Origin: Scilla litardierei
Lineage: Eukaryota; Streptophyta; Magnoliopsida; Asparagales; Asparagaceae
DNA: 64,000 bases
Reading direction: 5' to 3'
NCBI GenBank assembly: GCA_030789695.1
Contig: JAULAV010008717.1
Location: 1-64,000 of the forward strand
The notes beneath the pieces are model-generated. The model made no database searches. It was not told where the DNA came from and saw only the letters and a list, made by a program, of their open reading frames with translations. Positions within the stretch are counted from its first letter, which is position 1, and each line of letters begins with the position of its first letter. The position numbers and the translations under genes are program-made. Shown here in pieces: positions 34,700 through 47,582 of the stretch.

Positions 34700-37600
34700 G
34701 ATATCATTTAATAAAACGATCCATATCTTCCAGAAAATGTGGAAAATAGATCGAAGCTCAGAAATATCCGAAAAAATGTTCGTTGGTGTCGGGGGATCGC
34801 CAACTTCAATTGGAAAATAAGAGAAGACAAAAATAGGCCAAAAAATCACATCAGTTAATAAATGGATACATATCTTCCAGAAAATGTGGAAAATAGCCCG
34901 GAGCTCAAAAAAATCCGCAAAAATGTCCTTTGGGACCAAGAGAATGCCATCTTCAACTAAAATATAAGAGAAGACAAAATTAGGCCAAAAATCATATCAT
35001 TCCATATAAAGGTCGCCATCTTCAATTGGAAAATAAGAGAAGACAAACTTTGATTATAAAAATCATATCATTTAATAAAAAGATTCATATCTTTCATAAA
35101 ATGTATAAAATTGCCCGGAGCTCAGAAAAATTTGAAAAAATGTCCCTTAGAACCGGGAGATCGCCATCTTCAACTTAAAAATGATAGAAAACAAACTTAA
35201 GATATCAAAATCATATCATTTAATAAAAAGAGCCTTATCTTCCATATTATCTTCCATAAAATAATGAAAATAGCACCGAGCTCAGAAAATCCGAAAAAAT
35301 GTTGTTGGAACCGTGTGATCGCTATATTCAACTAAAAAAATAAGAGAAGACAAAATTTGGCAATAAAAATCATATCATTTAATATAAAGATTCTTTTTTC
35401 CTTAAAATGTAGAAAATATCACCGAGCTTAGAAAAATCTGCAAAAATATCTGTCGAAACTGAGAGATTGCTAAATTTAACAAAAAAGACAAAATTCATCC
35501 AAAAAGTCATATCATTTAATAAAACAGTCGATATCTTCTAGATACTACAAAAAATAGCTCAAAGCTCAAAAAATCCGCAAAAATATCCGTATGAACCAGA
35601 AGATCGCCATCATCAACGAAAAAATATATGAGAAGATAATATTAGGCCAAAAATAATATTATTTAATAAAATGATCGATATCTTCCAGAAAATATAGAAA
35701 ATAGCCTTGATGTCAGAGAAATTTGGAAGAATTTTGTTGGAACTGGGAGACCGGCATCTTTAAGTGAAAAATAAGAGAAGACAAAATTAGGCTTAAAATC
35801 ATATTATTTTATAAAAAGATCAATATCTTCTAAAAATATAGAAAATAGCCCCAAGCTCAGAAAGATCGGAAAAATGTCTGTTGGAACCGAAAGATTGCCA
35901 TACTTAGCTGAAAAATAGGAGTAAACAAAAATAAGCCAAAAAGTCATATCATTTAATAAAAAGAAGTAAAATAGGCTCGATGTCAGAAAAATCTTCTTCT
36001 TCAACTGAAAATAAGAGAAGACACAATTAGGCTATAAAAATCATATCATTTAATAAAAAGATTCGTATCATATAGAAAATGTAAAATACACTCGATCTCT
36101 AAAAAATCTGCAAAAATGTCTGTCAGAACCGAGAGGTCTCCATCTTCAACTGAAAAATAAGAGGAGACAAAATTAGGCTATAAAAATAATCTATTTCAAT
36201 TCAAAAGATCCATATCTTCCTGAAAAAAGTCACGAGCTCTGGAAGAATACGCAAAAATGTCCGTTGGAATCCGGAGATCGCCATCTTCAACAGAAAAAAA
36301 GAGAATATGAAATTGGCCAAAAATCCTATCATTTAATAAAAAGATCAATATCTTTCAGAAAATTTAGAAAATAGCCCCGAGCCCAGAAAAATCAGTAAAA
36401 ATATCTGTTGGAACCAGGAGATTGCCATCTTCAACTGAAAAATAAGTGAAGAGAAACTTAAGTTATAAAAATCATATGATTTAATGCAACATCCATATCT
36501 TTCAGAAAATGTAGAAAATATCCCCGAGCTCAGAAAAATCAGCAAAAATATCTGATGGAATCGGGAGATCGCCATCTATAACTGAAAAATAAGAGAAGAC
36601 AAAATTAGGATTTAAAAATCATATCATTTAATACAAAGATCCATATCTTACAGAAAATTAAAAAATAGCGCCGAGCTCAGAAAAATAAGCAAAAAAATCT
36701 GTTGTAATTGGGAGATCGTCATCTGCAACTAAAAAATGAAAGACAAAATTAGACCAAAAAATATATCTTTCCATAAAAAGATCCATATATTCCAGAAAAT
36801 GTAGAAAATAGTCCGGAGCTCTAAGAAGTCCGCAAAATGTCCATTGGAACTGGGAGATCGTCATATTCAATGTAAAAATAAGAGAAGCTAAACTTAGGCT
36901 ATAAAAACTTATCATTTAATATAACGATCCATATCTTACAAAAAATGTAGAAAATAGCCCCGAGCTTAGAAAAATCCGCAAAAAAGTCCATTGGAACGGG
37001 TAGATCACCATCTCCAACCGAAAAAAGAAGAGATGACAAAATTAGGCCAAAAATCATATCGTTTAATAAAAAATACATATCTTTCAGAAAATGTAGAAAA
37101 TAGACTCGAGCTCAAAAATATCCGTAAAAAATGTCCGTTGGAACTGGGAGAATGCCATCCTCAAATGAAAATTAAGTGATGACAAAATTAGGCTATAAAA
37201 ATCATATCATTGATAAAGATCAAAATCTTGCAGAAAATGTGTAAAATAGTACGTAGCTCAAAAAATCCGCAAAAATGTCCGCTGGAACCAAGAGATCGCC
37301 AAATTAGGCCAAAATATATCATTTAATAGAACGATTCATATCTTCCAGAAAATGCAAAAAAAAAATAGCCACGAGCTCATAAAAATTCGCAAAAAATTTC
37401 GTTTAAACCAGAAGACGCCATCTTCAATTGAAAAATAGGTGAAGATAAACTTGGACGATAAAAATTATATCATTTAATAAAAATATTCCGATCTTCAATA
37501 AAATTTAAAAATAGCATCGAGCTTGGAAAAATCAGAAAAAATGTCTGTTAGAATCGAGAGATCGCCCTCTTCAGCAGAAAAATAAGAGAAGACAGAATTA

Positions 37601-39367
37601 GAACCTAAAAATCATATCTTTTAATATAAAGACTCATATCTTCCATAAAATGTAGAAAATAGCACCAAGCTCAAATAAATCTGCAAAAAATGTCTGTTGG
37701 AACCGTGAGATCTCCATGTTCAACAGAAAAAAATAAGAGAAGACAAAATTATGCAATAAAAATTATACCATTTAATATAATGATCAGTAGCTCATAGAAA
37801 ATGTAGAAAATAGCTCGGAGGTCATAACAATCCCGAAAAATGTCCGTTGGAACCGTAAGATCGTTATCTTTAATGAAAAATATATGAGAAGACAACATTA
37901 ATCTAAAAAATTATATCATTTAATAAAACGATCCATATCTTCCAGAAAATGTAGAAAATAGCCCCGATCTAAGAAAAATAGACAAAATGTCAGTTGGAAC
38001 AGCGAGATCGCCATCTTCAACTTAATAATAAGAGAAGACAAAATTAGGCCAACGATGATATCATTTAATAAAATGATTCAAATCTTCCAAAAACTGCAAA
38101 AAATAGCTCTGAGCTCAGAAAAATCGGCAAAATGTCAATTGGAACCATGATATCGGAATTTTCAACTTAAAAATAAGAGAAAACAAAAAGGCCAAAAAAT
38201 CATATCATTTAATAAAACTATTCATATCTTCCTGATAATGTAGAAAATAGGTTGGAGCTCAGAAAAATCTGCCAAAATGTCCGATGGAACCCAGAGATCG
38301 TCAACTTGAACTGAAAAATAAGATAAGTGAAAATTAGGCTATAAAAATCATAGCATTTAATATAAGCTCTGTATCGTCCAGACAATGTAGAAAATAACCT
38401 TGACCTCAAAAAATTCAGTAAAAATGTCTGTTGGAATAAGGAGATCGCCATCTTCAATAGAAAAAAATAAGAGAAGACAAAATTAGGGTATGAAAATCAT
38501 ATCATTTAATATAAAGATACATGTCTTCCAGAAAATGAAGAAAATAGCACCGCACTTAGAAAAATCTGTAAAAATACTCGTTGGAACTGGAAGATCGCAC
38601 TCTTCAACTTAAAAACAAGAGAAACCAAAATTAGTCCAAAAATCATATCATTTAATAAAACGATTCATATCTTCAAGGAAATTTAGAAATTAGCTCGGAG
38701 CTCAGAAGATTTGCAAAAATGTCAGTTGGAACTGGGATATCGCCATCAAACTAAGAAAAGACAAAATTAGGACAAACATCATATCATTTAATAAAAAGAT
38801 TCATATCATCCAGAAAGTGTATTAAAATTGCTCCGAGCTCAGAACAATCCGTCAAAATATCTGTTGGAACTGGAAAAATGACATATTCAATTGAAAAGCA
38901 TGAGAAGACAAAATTAGGCCAAAAATCATATCGTTTAATAAAGAAACATATCTTCCATAAAATGTAGAAACAGCCCCAAACTCAGAAAAATCTGCAAAAA
39001 TTTCCATTGGAACCTGCAGATCGCCATCTTCAACAGGAAAATAAGAAAAGACAAAATTAGACAAAAGTATCATATCATTTATTAAAACAATCCATATCTT
39101 CAAAAAATATGGAAAATAGGCCGGAGCTCAGAAAAATCCGCAAAAATGTCCGTTGGAGCCGGGTGATCGCCAACTTCAACTAGAATATGAGAGACGACAA
39201 AATTAGGCCAAAAAATCATATCATTTAATAAAAAGATTGCCATCTTCGACAGGAAAATAAGAGAAGACAAATTTAGGCTAGAAAAATCATATCAATTAAT
39301 ACAAATATCCATATCTTCCTAAAAATGTTGAAAATAGCACTAAGCTCAGAAACTGCTATATACAATT

Positions 39368-39527
39368 TTTTTCAGTTGAAGATGGCAATATCCCTGTTAC
39401 AACAGACATTTTTAAAGATGAAGATGGTGTTTTCAAAGTTCCGAATTTTTTCTTCTCTTATATTTCAGTTGGAGATGTCGATTTCCCGGTTCCAAAGGAC
39501 ATTTTTGCCCTTAATTTGTTTTCTCTG
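39368..39527 (-). repeat. Embedded inverted satellite block 6
   Basis: Starts ttttttcagttgaagatggc after actgctatataca and ends aatttgttttctc, then gataccatttaataaaac. The join reads acatttttaaagatgaagatg. Confidence 0.83.
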
Positions 39528-40553
39528 ATACCATTTAATAAAACAATCTATATTTACCAAAAAATGTGAAAAATAGCCAGGAGCACAGAAAAATCCGCAA
39601 AAATATTCGTTGGAACCGAGAAATCGCCATTTTCAACTTACAAATAATAGAATACAAATTTAAACTATAAAAATCATATAATTTAATAAAAAGATCCATT
39701 AATTCCTTAAAATAAAGAAAATAGCACAGATCACAGAAAATCCGCAAAATGCCTGTTAGAACTGGGAAACCGTCATCTTTAAGTAAAATAAGAGAAGACA
39801 AGTGTAGGCTATAAAAATCATATCGTTTAATAAAAGATTCATATCTCCAATAAAATATAGAAAATAGCCTCGAGTTCAGAAAAATCCGCAAATATTTCTG
39901 TTCGAACCGGGAGATCGCCATCATCAAATGAAAAATAAGAGAAGACAAAATTAGGGTAGAAAAATCATATCAATTAATTAAATGGTCCTTATCTTACAAA
40001 AATGTAGATAATAGTCCCGAGCTCAGAATTATCGTCCAAAATGTCCGTTGCAACCTGGATATCGACATCTTCAACTGAAAAATAAGAGAAAACAAAATTA
40101 GGCTACAAAAATCATACAATGTAATAAAATATCCATATCTTCCAGAAAATGTAGAAAATAATACCAAGCTTAGAAATATCCACAAAAATGTGTGTTGGAA
40201 CTAGGAGATCACAATCTCCAATTAGAAAATAAGAGAATACAAAATTGGCCAAAATATCATATCATTTAATAAAACGATCCTTATCTTCCAAAAATGTGGA
40301 AAATAGGTCGGAGCTCAGAAAAATCCGCAAAAATGTCCTTTGGAACCAGGTGATCACCATCTTCAACTGGAATATAACAGAAGACAAAAGTAGGCTTAAA
40401 AATCATATCATTTAATAAAAGATCGGCATCTTCAACTGGAAAATAAGTGAAGGCTAATTAAGGATAGAAAAATCATAACAATTAATAAAAAGATCCAACT
40501 CTTTTATAAATTGTAAAAAATAGCACCAAGCTCAGAAAATGATATATAAAAAT

Positions 40554-40712
40554 CTTTTAAGTTGAAGATGGCGATATCCCGATTACAACTGACATTTTTA
40601 TAGATGAAGATGTTGATTTCCCTGTTCCAAATTATGTCATCTTTTATCTTTCAGTTGAAGATGGCGATTTCCCGTTCCAACAGACATTTTTGGGCCTAAT
40701 TTTGTTTTCTTT
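40554..40712 (-). repeat. Embedded inverted satellite block 7
   Basis: Starts cttttaagttgaagatggcg after gatatataaaaat and ends ttttgttttctttg before atattatttaataaaaag. The join reads acatttttatagatgaagatg. Confidence 0.85.
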
Positions 40713-41002
40713 GATATTATTTAATAAAAAGAACCATATATCCAGAAAATATGGAAAATATCCCTAAGCTCATAAATATCAGCAAAAATGTCCGTTTGAA
40801 CCGAGAGATCACCAACTTCAACGGGAAATTAAGAGAAGAAAAAATTAAGCCAAAAAATCATATCATTTAACAAAACTCTCATTATCTTCTAGAAAATGTG
40901 GAAAATAGCCCGGAGCTCGGAAAAATCTGCAAAAATTTCCTTTGCGACTGACAGAATATATAAGAGAAAACAAACTTAGGTTATAAAAATCATATTATTT
41001 AA

Positions 41003-41133
41003 TATAAGAGAAGACAAAATTAGGCCTAAAAAATCATATCATGATTATTATCATATCATTAATATAATGATTATTATAAGAGAAGACAAAATTAGGCCAA
41101 AAAATCATATCATTAATATAATGATTATTATCA
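41003..41133 (+). repeat. Local duplication inside one monomer
   Basis: A segment of about 60-70 bp (ataagagaagacaaaattag, then atcatatcattaatataatg and attatt) is repeated back to back with a small extra piece in the first copy. It is shorter than the monomer and seen only here. Confidence 0.65.
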
Positions 41134-43043
41134 ACTGGAAAATAAGAGAAAACAAACTTAGGTTATAAAAATCATATTATTTAATAAAGAGATCCAAATC
41201 TTTCATAAAATGCAGAAAATAGCCCAGAACTAAGAAAAATCTGCAAAAATGTCCGTTGGAACCAGGAGATCGACATCTTCAACTTAAAAATAATAGAAGA
41301 CAAACTTAAGTTATAAAATCCATATAATTACTTAAAAAGATACATATCTTCCATAAAATAAAGAAAATAGCATAGAGCTCAGAAAATCCGCAAAAATGTC
41401 CGTTAGAACCGGGAGATTGCTATGGTCAACTGAAAAATAAGAGAAGATAAAATTAGGTAATAAAAATCATATCATTTAATATAAACATTCTTGTTTTCCA
41501 TAAAATGTAGAAATATCCCAGAGCTCAGAAAAATCTGCAAACATATCTGTCGTAATAGGGAGAGCGCAAAATTTCACGAAAAACAGAGAAGAAAAAATTA
41601 GGCCAAAATATCATATCATTTAATAAAACGATCAATATCATCGAGATAATACAGAAAATAGACCAGAGCTCAGAAAAATCCTCATAACTTCCCGAAAATA
41701 TAGAAAAATAGCCATAAGCTTAGAAAATTCAGCAAAAATGTTTGTTTGGACCGAAGATTGCCATCTTCAACTGAATAATAAAATAACAAAAATTTAGGTT
41801 ATAAAAATCATATCCTTTAATGTAAACATGCATATTATACAGAAAATGTAGAAAATAGATCGGAGCTCAGAAAAATCTGCAAAAGTGTCCGGAACATAAA
41901 AGATCGCAATCTTTAACAGAAAAATAAAAGAAGCCAAAATTCATATCATTTAATAAAAAGATGTGTATCTGACATAAAATGTGGAAAATGGCCCCGAGCT
42001 CAGAAAAATCCGCACAAATGTCCGTTGGAACTAGGAGATCACCATATTCAACTAAAAAAGTGTAGAAAAAATTAGGCCAAAAATCGTATCATTTAATAAA
42101 AAGGTTCATGTATCTCAGAAAATGTACAAAAAAGCCCCAAGCTAAGAACAATCCGCAAAAATGTTGGAACTTGGATATCCCCATCTTCACCTAAAAATAA
42201 GAGAAGTTAAATTTGGGATATAAAAATCATGTCATATAATATAAAGATTTTTCTCTTCCCAAAAGTGTAGAAAATAGCATTGAGCTCAAAAAAATCCGTA
42301 AAAATGTCCGTTGGAACTGTGTGATCGCCATCATCAACTGGAAAAATAAGAAAATAGCATCAAGTTCAGAAAAATCTGCTAATATTTCTGTTTGAACCGG
42401 GAGATCACCATCATCAATTGAAAAATAAGAGAAGACAAAATTAGGCTAGAAAAATCATACCATTTAATAAAAAGATCCATATCTCACAGAAAATGTAGAA
42501 AATAGTCCCGAGCTTAAAATTATCGGCCAAAATGTCCGTTCAAACCGAGATATCACCATCTTCAACTTAAAAATAAGAGATGAAAAATTAAGCTACAAAA
42601 ATCATATAATGTAATAAAAAGATCCATATCATCCAGAAAATGTAGAAAATAATCCCGAGCTCATAAATATCCGCAAAAATGTCCGTTGGAACTAGGTAAT
42701 CACAATCTTCAACTGGAAAATAAGAGAAGAAAAAATTAAGCCAAAAAATCATTGCATTTAATAAAACGATCCATATCTCCCAAAAATGTGGAAAATAGGC
42801 CGAAAATCAGAAAAATCCGTAAAAATATCATTTGGAACCGAGTGATCACCATCTTCAACTGCAATATAAGTGAAGATAAAATTTGGCCAAAAATCGTAAC
42901 ATTTAATAAAAATATCGCCATGTTCAACCGAAAAATAAGAGAAGACAAATTTCGGACAGAAAAATCATAACAATTAATAAAAAGATCCATACCTTTCATA
43001 AAATATATTAAATAGCACCAAGCTCAAAAAATGATACATAAAA

Positions 43044-43205
43044 ATCTTTTCAGTTGAAGATGGAGATAACCTGGTTACAACAGACATTTTTATAGATGAA
43101 GATGGCGATTTCCCTGTTCCGAATTTTGTCTTCTCTTGTCTTTCAGTTGAAGACGGTGATATCCCGGTTCCAACCGTCATTTTTTCGCCTAATTTTTTCT
43201 TCTTT
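43044..43205 (-). repeat. Embedded inverted satellite block 8
   Basis: Starts atcttttcagttgaagatgg after gatacataaa and ends attttttcttctttgat before attatttaataaaacgatcc. The join reads acatttttatagatgaagatg. Confidence 0.85.
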
Positions 43206-44099
43206 GATATTATTTAATAAAACGATCCATATATTCCAGAAAAAATTGTAAAATATCCCGGAGCTCAGAAACATCCGCAAAAATGTCCGCTGGAACCGAG
43301 AGATCGCCAACTTCAACTGGAAATTAAGAGAAGACGAAATTGGGCCAAAAAATTCATTTCATTTAATAAAACGTTACATATCTTCCAGAAAATGTTGAAA
43401 ATAGCCCGGAGCTCAGAAAATCTGCAAAAATTTCATTTGGGACTAAGTGAAGGCCATTTTCAACTAAAATGTAAGGGAAGACAAAATTAGGCCAAGAAAT
43501 CATATCATTCAATATAAAGATCGCCATCTTAAACTGGAAAATAAGAAGAAACAAACTTAGGTTATAAAAATCATATTATTTAATAAAAAGATCTATATCT
43601 TTCATAAAATGTAGAAAATATGTCGGAGCTCAGAAAAATCCGAAAAAATGTTCGTTGGCACCGGGAGATCGCCCTCTTTAACTTAAAAATAATAGAAGAT
43701 AAACTTAAGCTATAAAAATCATATTATTTAATAAAAAGATCCATATCTTCCATAAAATAAAGAAAATAGCATAGAGATGAAAAAATCCACAAAAATGTCC
43801 GTTAGAACCGGGGGATTGCTATGTTCAACCGAAAAATAAGAGACGATAAAATTAGGTAATAAAAATCATATCATTTAATATAAAGATTCTTATTTTCTCC
43901 AAAATTTAGAAAATATCCCCGAGCTCAGAAAATCCTTTAAAATATCCATCGGAACCGGGAGAACTCAAAATTTAACGAAAACAGAGAAGGCAAAATTAGG
44001 TCAAAATATCATATCATTTAATAAAACGATCGATATCTTCCAGGTAATAAAAAAATAACCCAAAGCGCAAAATTTAACAAAAAAACAAGGAAGACAATC

Positions 44100-44140
44100 T
44101 CCCATTTTAGATTGTAAAAAACAGAAAATAGCCTTCTCTT
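44100..44140. other. Orientation switch of the satellite
   Basis: Forward monomers end in a degraded piece (gcgcaaaatttaacaaaaaa, 44065-44084). A short unclear stretch follows, containing tctcccattttagattg, then aaaacagaaaatagcc, and from about 44136 the reverse monomer runs on (ttctcttatttttcagttg). No transposon lies at the join, and the two sides are not mirror images of each other monomer by monomer. Confidence 0.75.
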
Positions 44141-45923
44141 ATTTTTCAGTTGTAGATGGCGATCTCCAGATTCCATCGGATATTGTTTGTAGATTTTTCT
44201 AAGCTCGGGGTTATTTTCTACATTTTCTGGAAGATATGGATGTTTTATTAAATGATATGATTTTTATAACCTAAGTTTCTTTCTCTTATTTTCGATTGAA
44301 GATGGCGCTCTCCCGGTTACAACGGACATTTTTGCATATTTTTCCTAAGCACGGGACTATTTTCTGCATTTTCTAGAAGATTTGGATCTTTTGTATTGAA
44401 ATATATTATTTTTATAGACTAATTTTGTCTCTTATTTTTCAGTTAAAGATGGCGACCTCCCGGTTCCAGGACATTTTAGAAGATTTTTCTAAGATTGAGT
44501 GTATTTTTACATTTTCTATAGGATATGGATCTTTTATTAAATGTTATGATTTTATAGCGTAATTTTGTCTTATCTTATTTTTCAGTTGAAGATTGCGATC
44601 TCCCATTCTCAAAGGACACAGTTACAGATTTTTCTGACCTCGGGCCTATTTCTGCTTTCTAAGGAACATAAAAATCTTTTTATTAAATGATATGAGTTTT
44701 GGTTTAATTTTGTCTACGCTTATTTTTAGTTAAATATGGCGATCTTTCGGTTCCAAAAGACATTTTTGCGGATTTTTCTATGCTTGGGGCTATTTTCTAC
44801 ATTTTCTAGAAGATATGGATCTTTTTATTAAATGATATGATTTTTCTAGCCTAATTTTGTCCACTCTTATTTTTCACTTGAAGATGCGGTCTCCCAGTTC
44901 CAACGGACATTTTTACGCATTTTTTGACCTCAAGTCTATTTTCTATATTTTCTAAAAGATATCGATCGTTTTATTAAATGATACGATTGTTTGCCCAATT
45001 TTATCTTCTTATTTTTTTCATTGAAGATGGCGATCTCTCGGTTCCAACAGGTATTTTTGCAGATTATTCTGAGCTCTTGGCTATTTTATGTATTATCTGG
45101 AAGACATCGACCATTTTATTAAATGAAATGATTTTTTGGCCAAATTTTGTTTTCTTTTTTTGTTAAATTTAGTGATCTCTCGGTTCCGACAGATATTTTT
45201 TTCGGTTTTTCTGAACTCGATGATATTTTCTACATTTTATGGAAAATAATAATCTTTATATTAATGATATGTTTTTATTGCCAAATTTTGTCTTCTCTTT
45301 TTTCAGTTGAACATAGCGATCTCTTGGTTCCAACGGACATTTTTTCGGATTTTCTGAGCTCGGTGCTATTTTCTTTATTTTATTGAAGATATGGATCTTT
45401 ATATTAAATGATATGATTTTTATAGGTTAAATTTGTCTTCTGTTATTTTTAAGTTGTAGAAGCGATCTCTCGGTTCCGACGGACATTTTATGGATTTTTC
45501 TGAGCTTAAGGCTATTTTCTACATTTTATGGAAGATAAGTACCTTTTTTAAATAATATGATTTTTATAACCAAAGTTTGTCTTCTCTTATTTTCCAATTG
45601 AAGATGGCAATCTTTATATTGAATGATATGATTTTTGGCCTAATTTTGCCTTCACTTATAAAATTTAGTTGATGATGTTATTCTGTTTGCATCAAATGAC
45701 ATTTTTGCAGATTTTTCTGAGCTCCGGACTATTTTCCAAATTTCTTGAGGATATGGATCGTTTTGTTAAATGATATGATTTTTGGCCTAATTTTGTCTTC
45801 TCTTATTTTCCAGTTGAAGCTGGCGATCTCCCTGCTCTAAGAACATTTTTTGCTGATATTTCTGAGCTCTGGGCTATTTTCCCCATTTTCTGGAAGATAT
45901 GGATCGTTTTATTAAATGATATC

Positions 45924-46083
45924 GGAGAAGACAAAATTAGGCCAAAAAATGTTTGTTGGAACCGAGAAATCGCCATCTTCAACTGAAATATAAAAGAAGA
46001 CAAAATTTAGAATCAGAAAATCACCATCTTAATCTATAAAAATGTCCATTGTACTGGGATATCGCCATCTTCAACTGAAAAGA
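45924..46083 (+). repeat. Embedded inverted satellite block 9
   Basis: Forward-oriented block within reverse array: attaaatgatatc precedes ggagaagacaaaattaggcc, and tcaactgaaaaga precedes the return at attttttatatcatttt. The same edges as blocks 1-8, mirrored. Confidence 0.85.
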
Positions 46084-47424
46084 ATTTTTTATATCATTTT
46101 CTGAGCTTGGTGCTATTTTCTACATTTTATTAAAGATATGGATATTTTTAATAAATGATATGATTTTTCTAGCCTAAATTTGTCTTCTCTTACTTTCTAG
46201 TTGAAGATGGCGATCTCCCGGTTCCAATAGAAATTTTGCAGATTTTTCTGAGTTCTAGACTATTTTCCATATTTTTGGAAGACATGGATCGTTTTATTAA
46301 ATGATATGATATTTTGGCCTAATTTTGTCTTCTCTTATTTTTAAGTTGAAGGTGGCAATCTTCCGGTTCCAACGGATATTTTTGCAGATTTTTCTAAGCT
46401 CGGGGCTATTTTCTACATTTTCTTAAAGATATGGATCTTTTTATTACATTATATGATTTTTGTAGACTAATTTTGTCTTCTCTTATCTTTCAGTCGAAGA
46501 TGGCAACATCACGGTTCCAACAGAAATTTTACTGATATTCTGAGCTCGGGACTAGTTTCTACATATACTGAAAGATATAGAATTTTTATTAAATGATATG
46601 ATTTTTCTATCCTAATTCTGTATTCTCTTATTTTTTTAATTGACGACGGTGTGGAAATTTTTGCAGGTTTTTTGACCTCAACGCTATTTTCTGCGTTTTT
46701 GGGAAGATATCGATTGTTTTATTAAACGTTTTAATTTTTTGGCCAAATTTTGTATTCTCTTAATTTTTCGTTGATTATCGCGATCTCACGAAACAACGGA
46801 TTTCATTAAGCTATGGCCTATTTTTTGTATTATCTGTAAGATATCGATCGTTTTAATAAATGATATGATTTTTGGCCTAATTTTGTCTTCTCTTTTTTCA
46901 TTAAATTTGGCGATCTCTTGGTTCTTACGGATATTTTTGCTGATTTTTTGAGCTCGGGGATATTTTCTACATTTTATGGAAAATAAGAATCTTTATATTA
47001 AATGCTATGATTTTTATTGCCAAATTTTGTCTTCTCTTATTTTTCAGTTGAACATGGTGATTTCCTGGTTCCAACGGAAATTTTTTCGGATTTTCTAAGA
47101 TCGGTGCAATTTTCTTTACTTTTTGGAAATTTTGATATTTTTATTAAATGATATGCTTTTGATAGCTTAAGTTTGTCTTCTATTATTTTTAAATTTTTGA
47201 TGACGATCTCCCAGTCCCAACGAATATTTTTGCGGATTTTTCGGAGCTCCGGGCTATTTTCTACATTTTATGGAAGACATGGATCTTTTTATTAAATGAT
47301 ATGATTTTTATAACAAAAGTTTGTCTTCTCTTATTTTCCAGCGGACATTTTTGCAGATATTTCTGACCTCCGGGTCATTTTTCACATTTTCTGAAATATA
47401 TGTATCGTTTTATTAAAGTATATC

Positions 47425-47582
47425 AGAGAAGACAAACTTAGTCCAAAAATGTCCGTTGGAACCGGAAAATCGTCATCTCCAATTGAAATAAAAACAAGAC
47501 AAAATTCGGAACCGAAAAATCGCGATCTTCATCTATAAAAATGTCTGTTATAACCGGGATATCGTCATCTTCAACTGAAAAG
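47425..47582 (+). repeat. Embedded inverted satellite block 10
   Basis: Runs from agagaagacaaacttagtcc to cttcaactgaaaag, then tttttatatatcattttctg. The internal join reads cttcatctataaaaatgtc. Confidence 0.85.

Larger units (their letters stand above)
26025..44100 (+). repeat. Satellite tract II, ~148-bp monomer, forward orientation
   Basis: Same monomer and orientation as tract I. It contains a duplicated segment of about 2.18 kb with a MITE (26335-30420), four inverted blocks, and variant trios near 33755, 35470, 41580 and 43970. Trios are missing between about 36 and 41 kb, where monomers look more uniform. The GAGCTC hexamer is retained in a large share of the monomers. No gene is present; open frames are repeat artefacts. 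Confidence 0.92.

Noticed and set aside
39535..39948. Open frames of 60-137 codons throughout the satellite, many giving similar peptides rich in Phe, Leu and Ile
   Set aside because: They appear because one monomer strand has few stops. The monomer length is not a multiple of three, frames shift at each small indel, and no start, length or domain is conserved between units.
44065..45200. Large perfect palindrome centred on the orientation switch
   Set aside because: Variant markers on the two sides lie at unequal distances from the join, so the flanks are homologous but not mirror copies.
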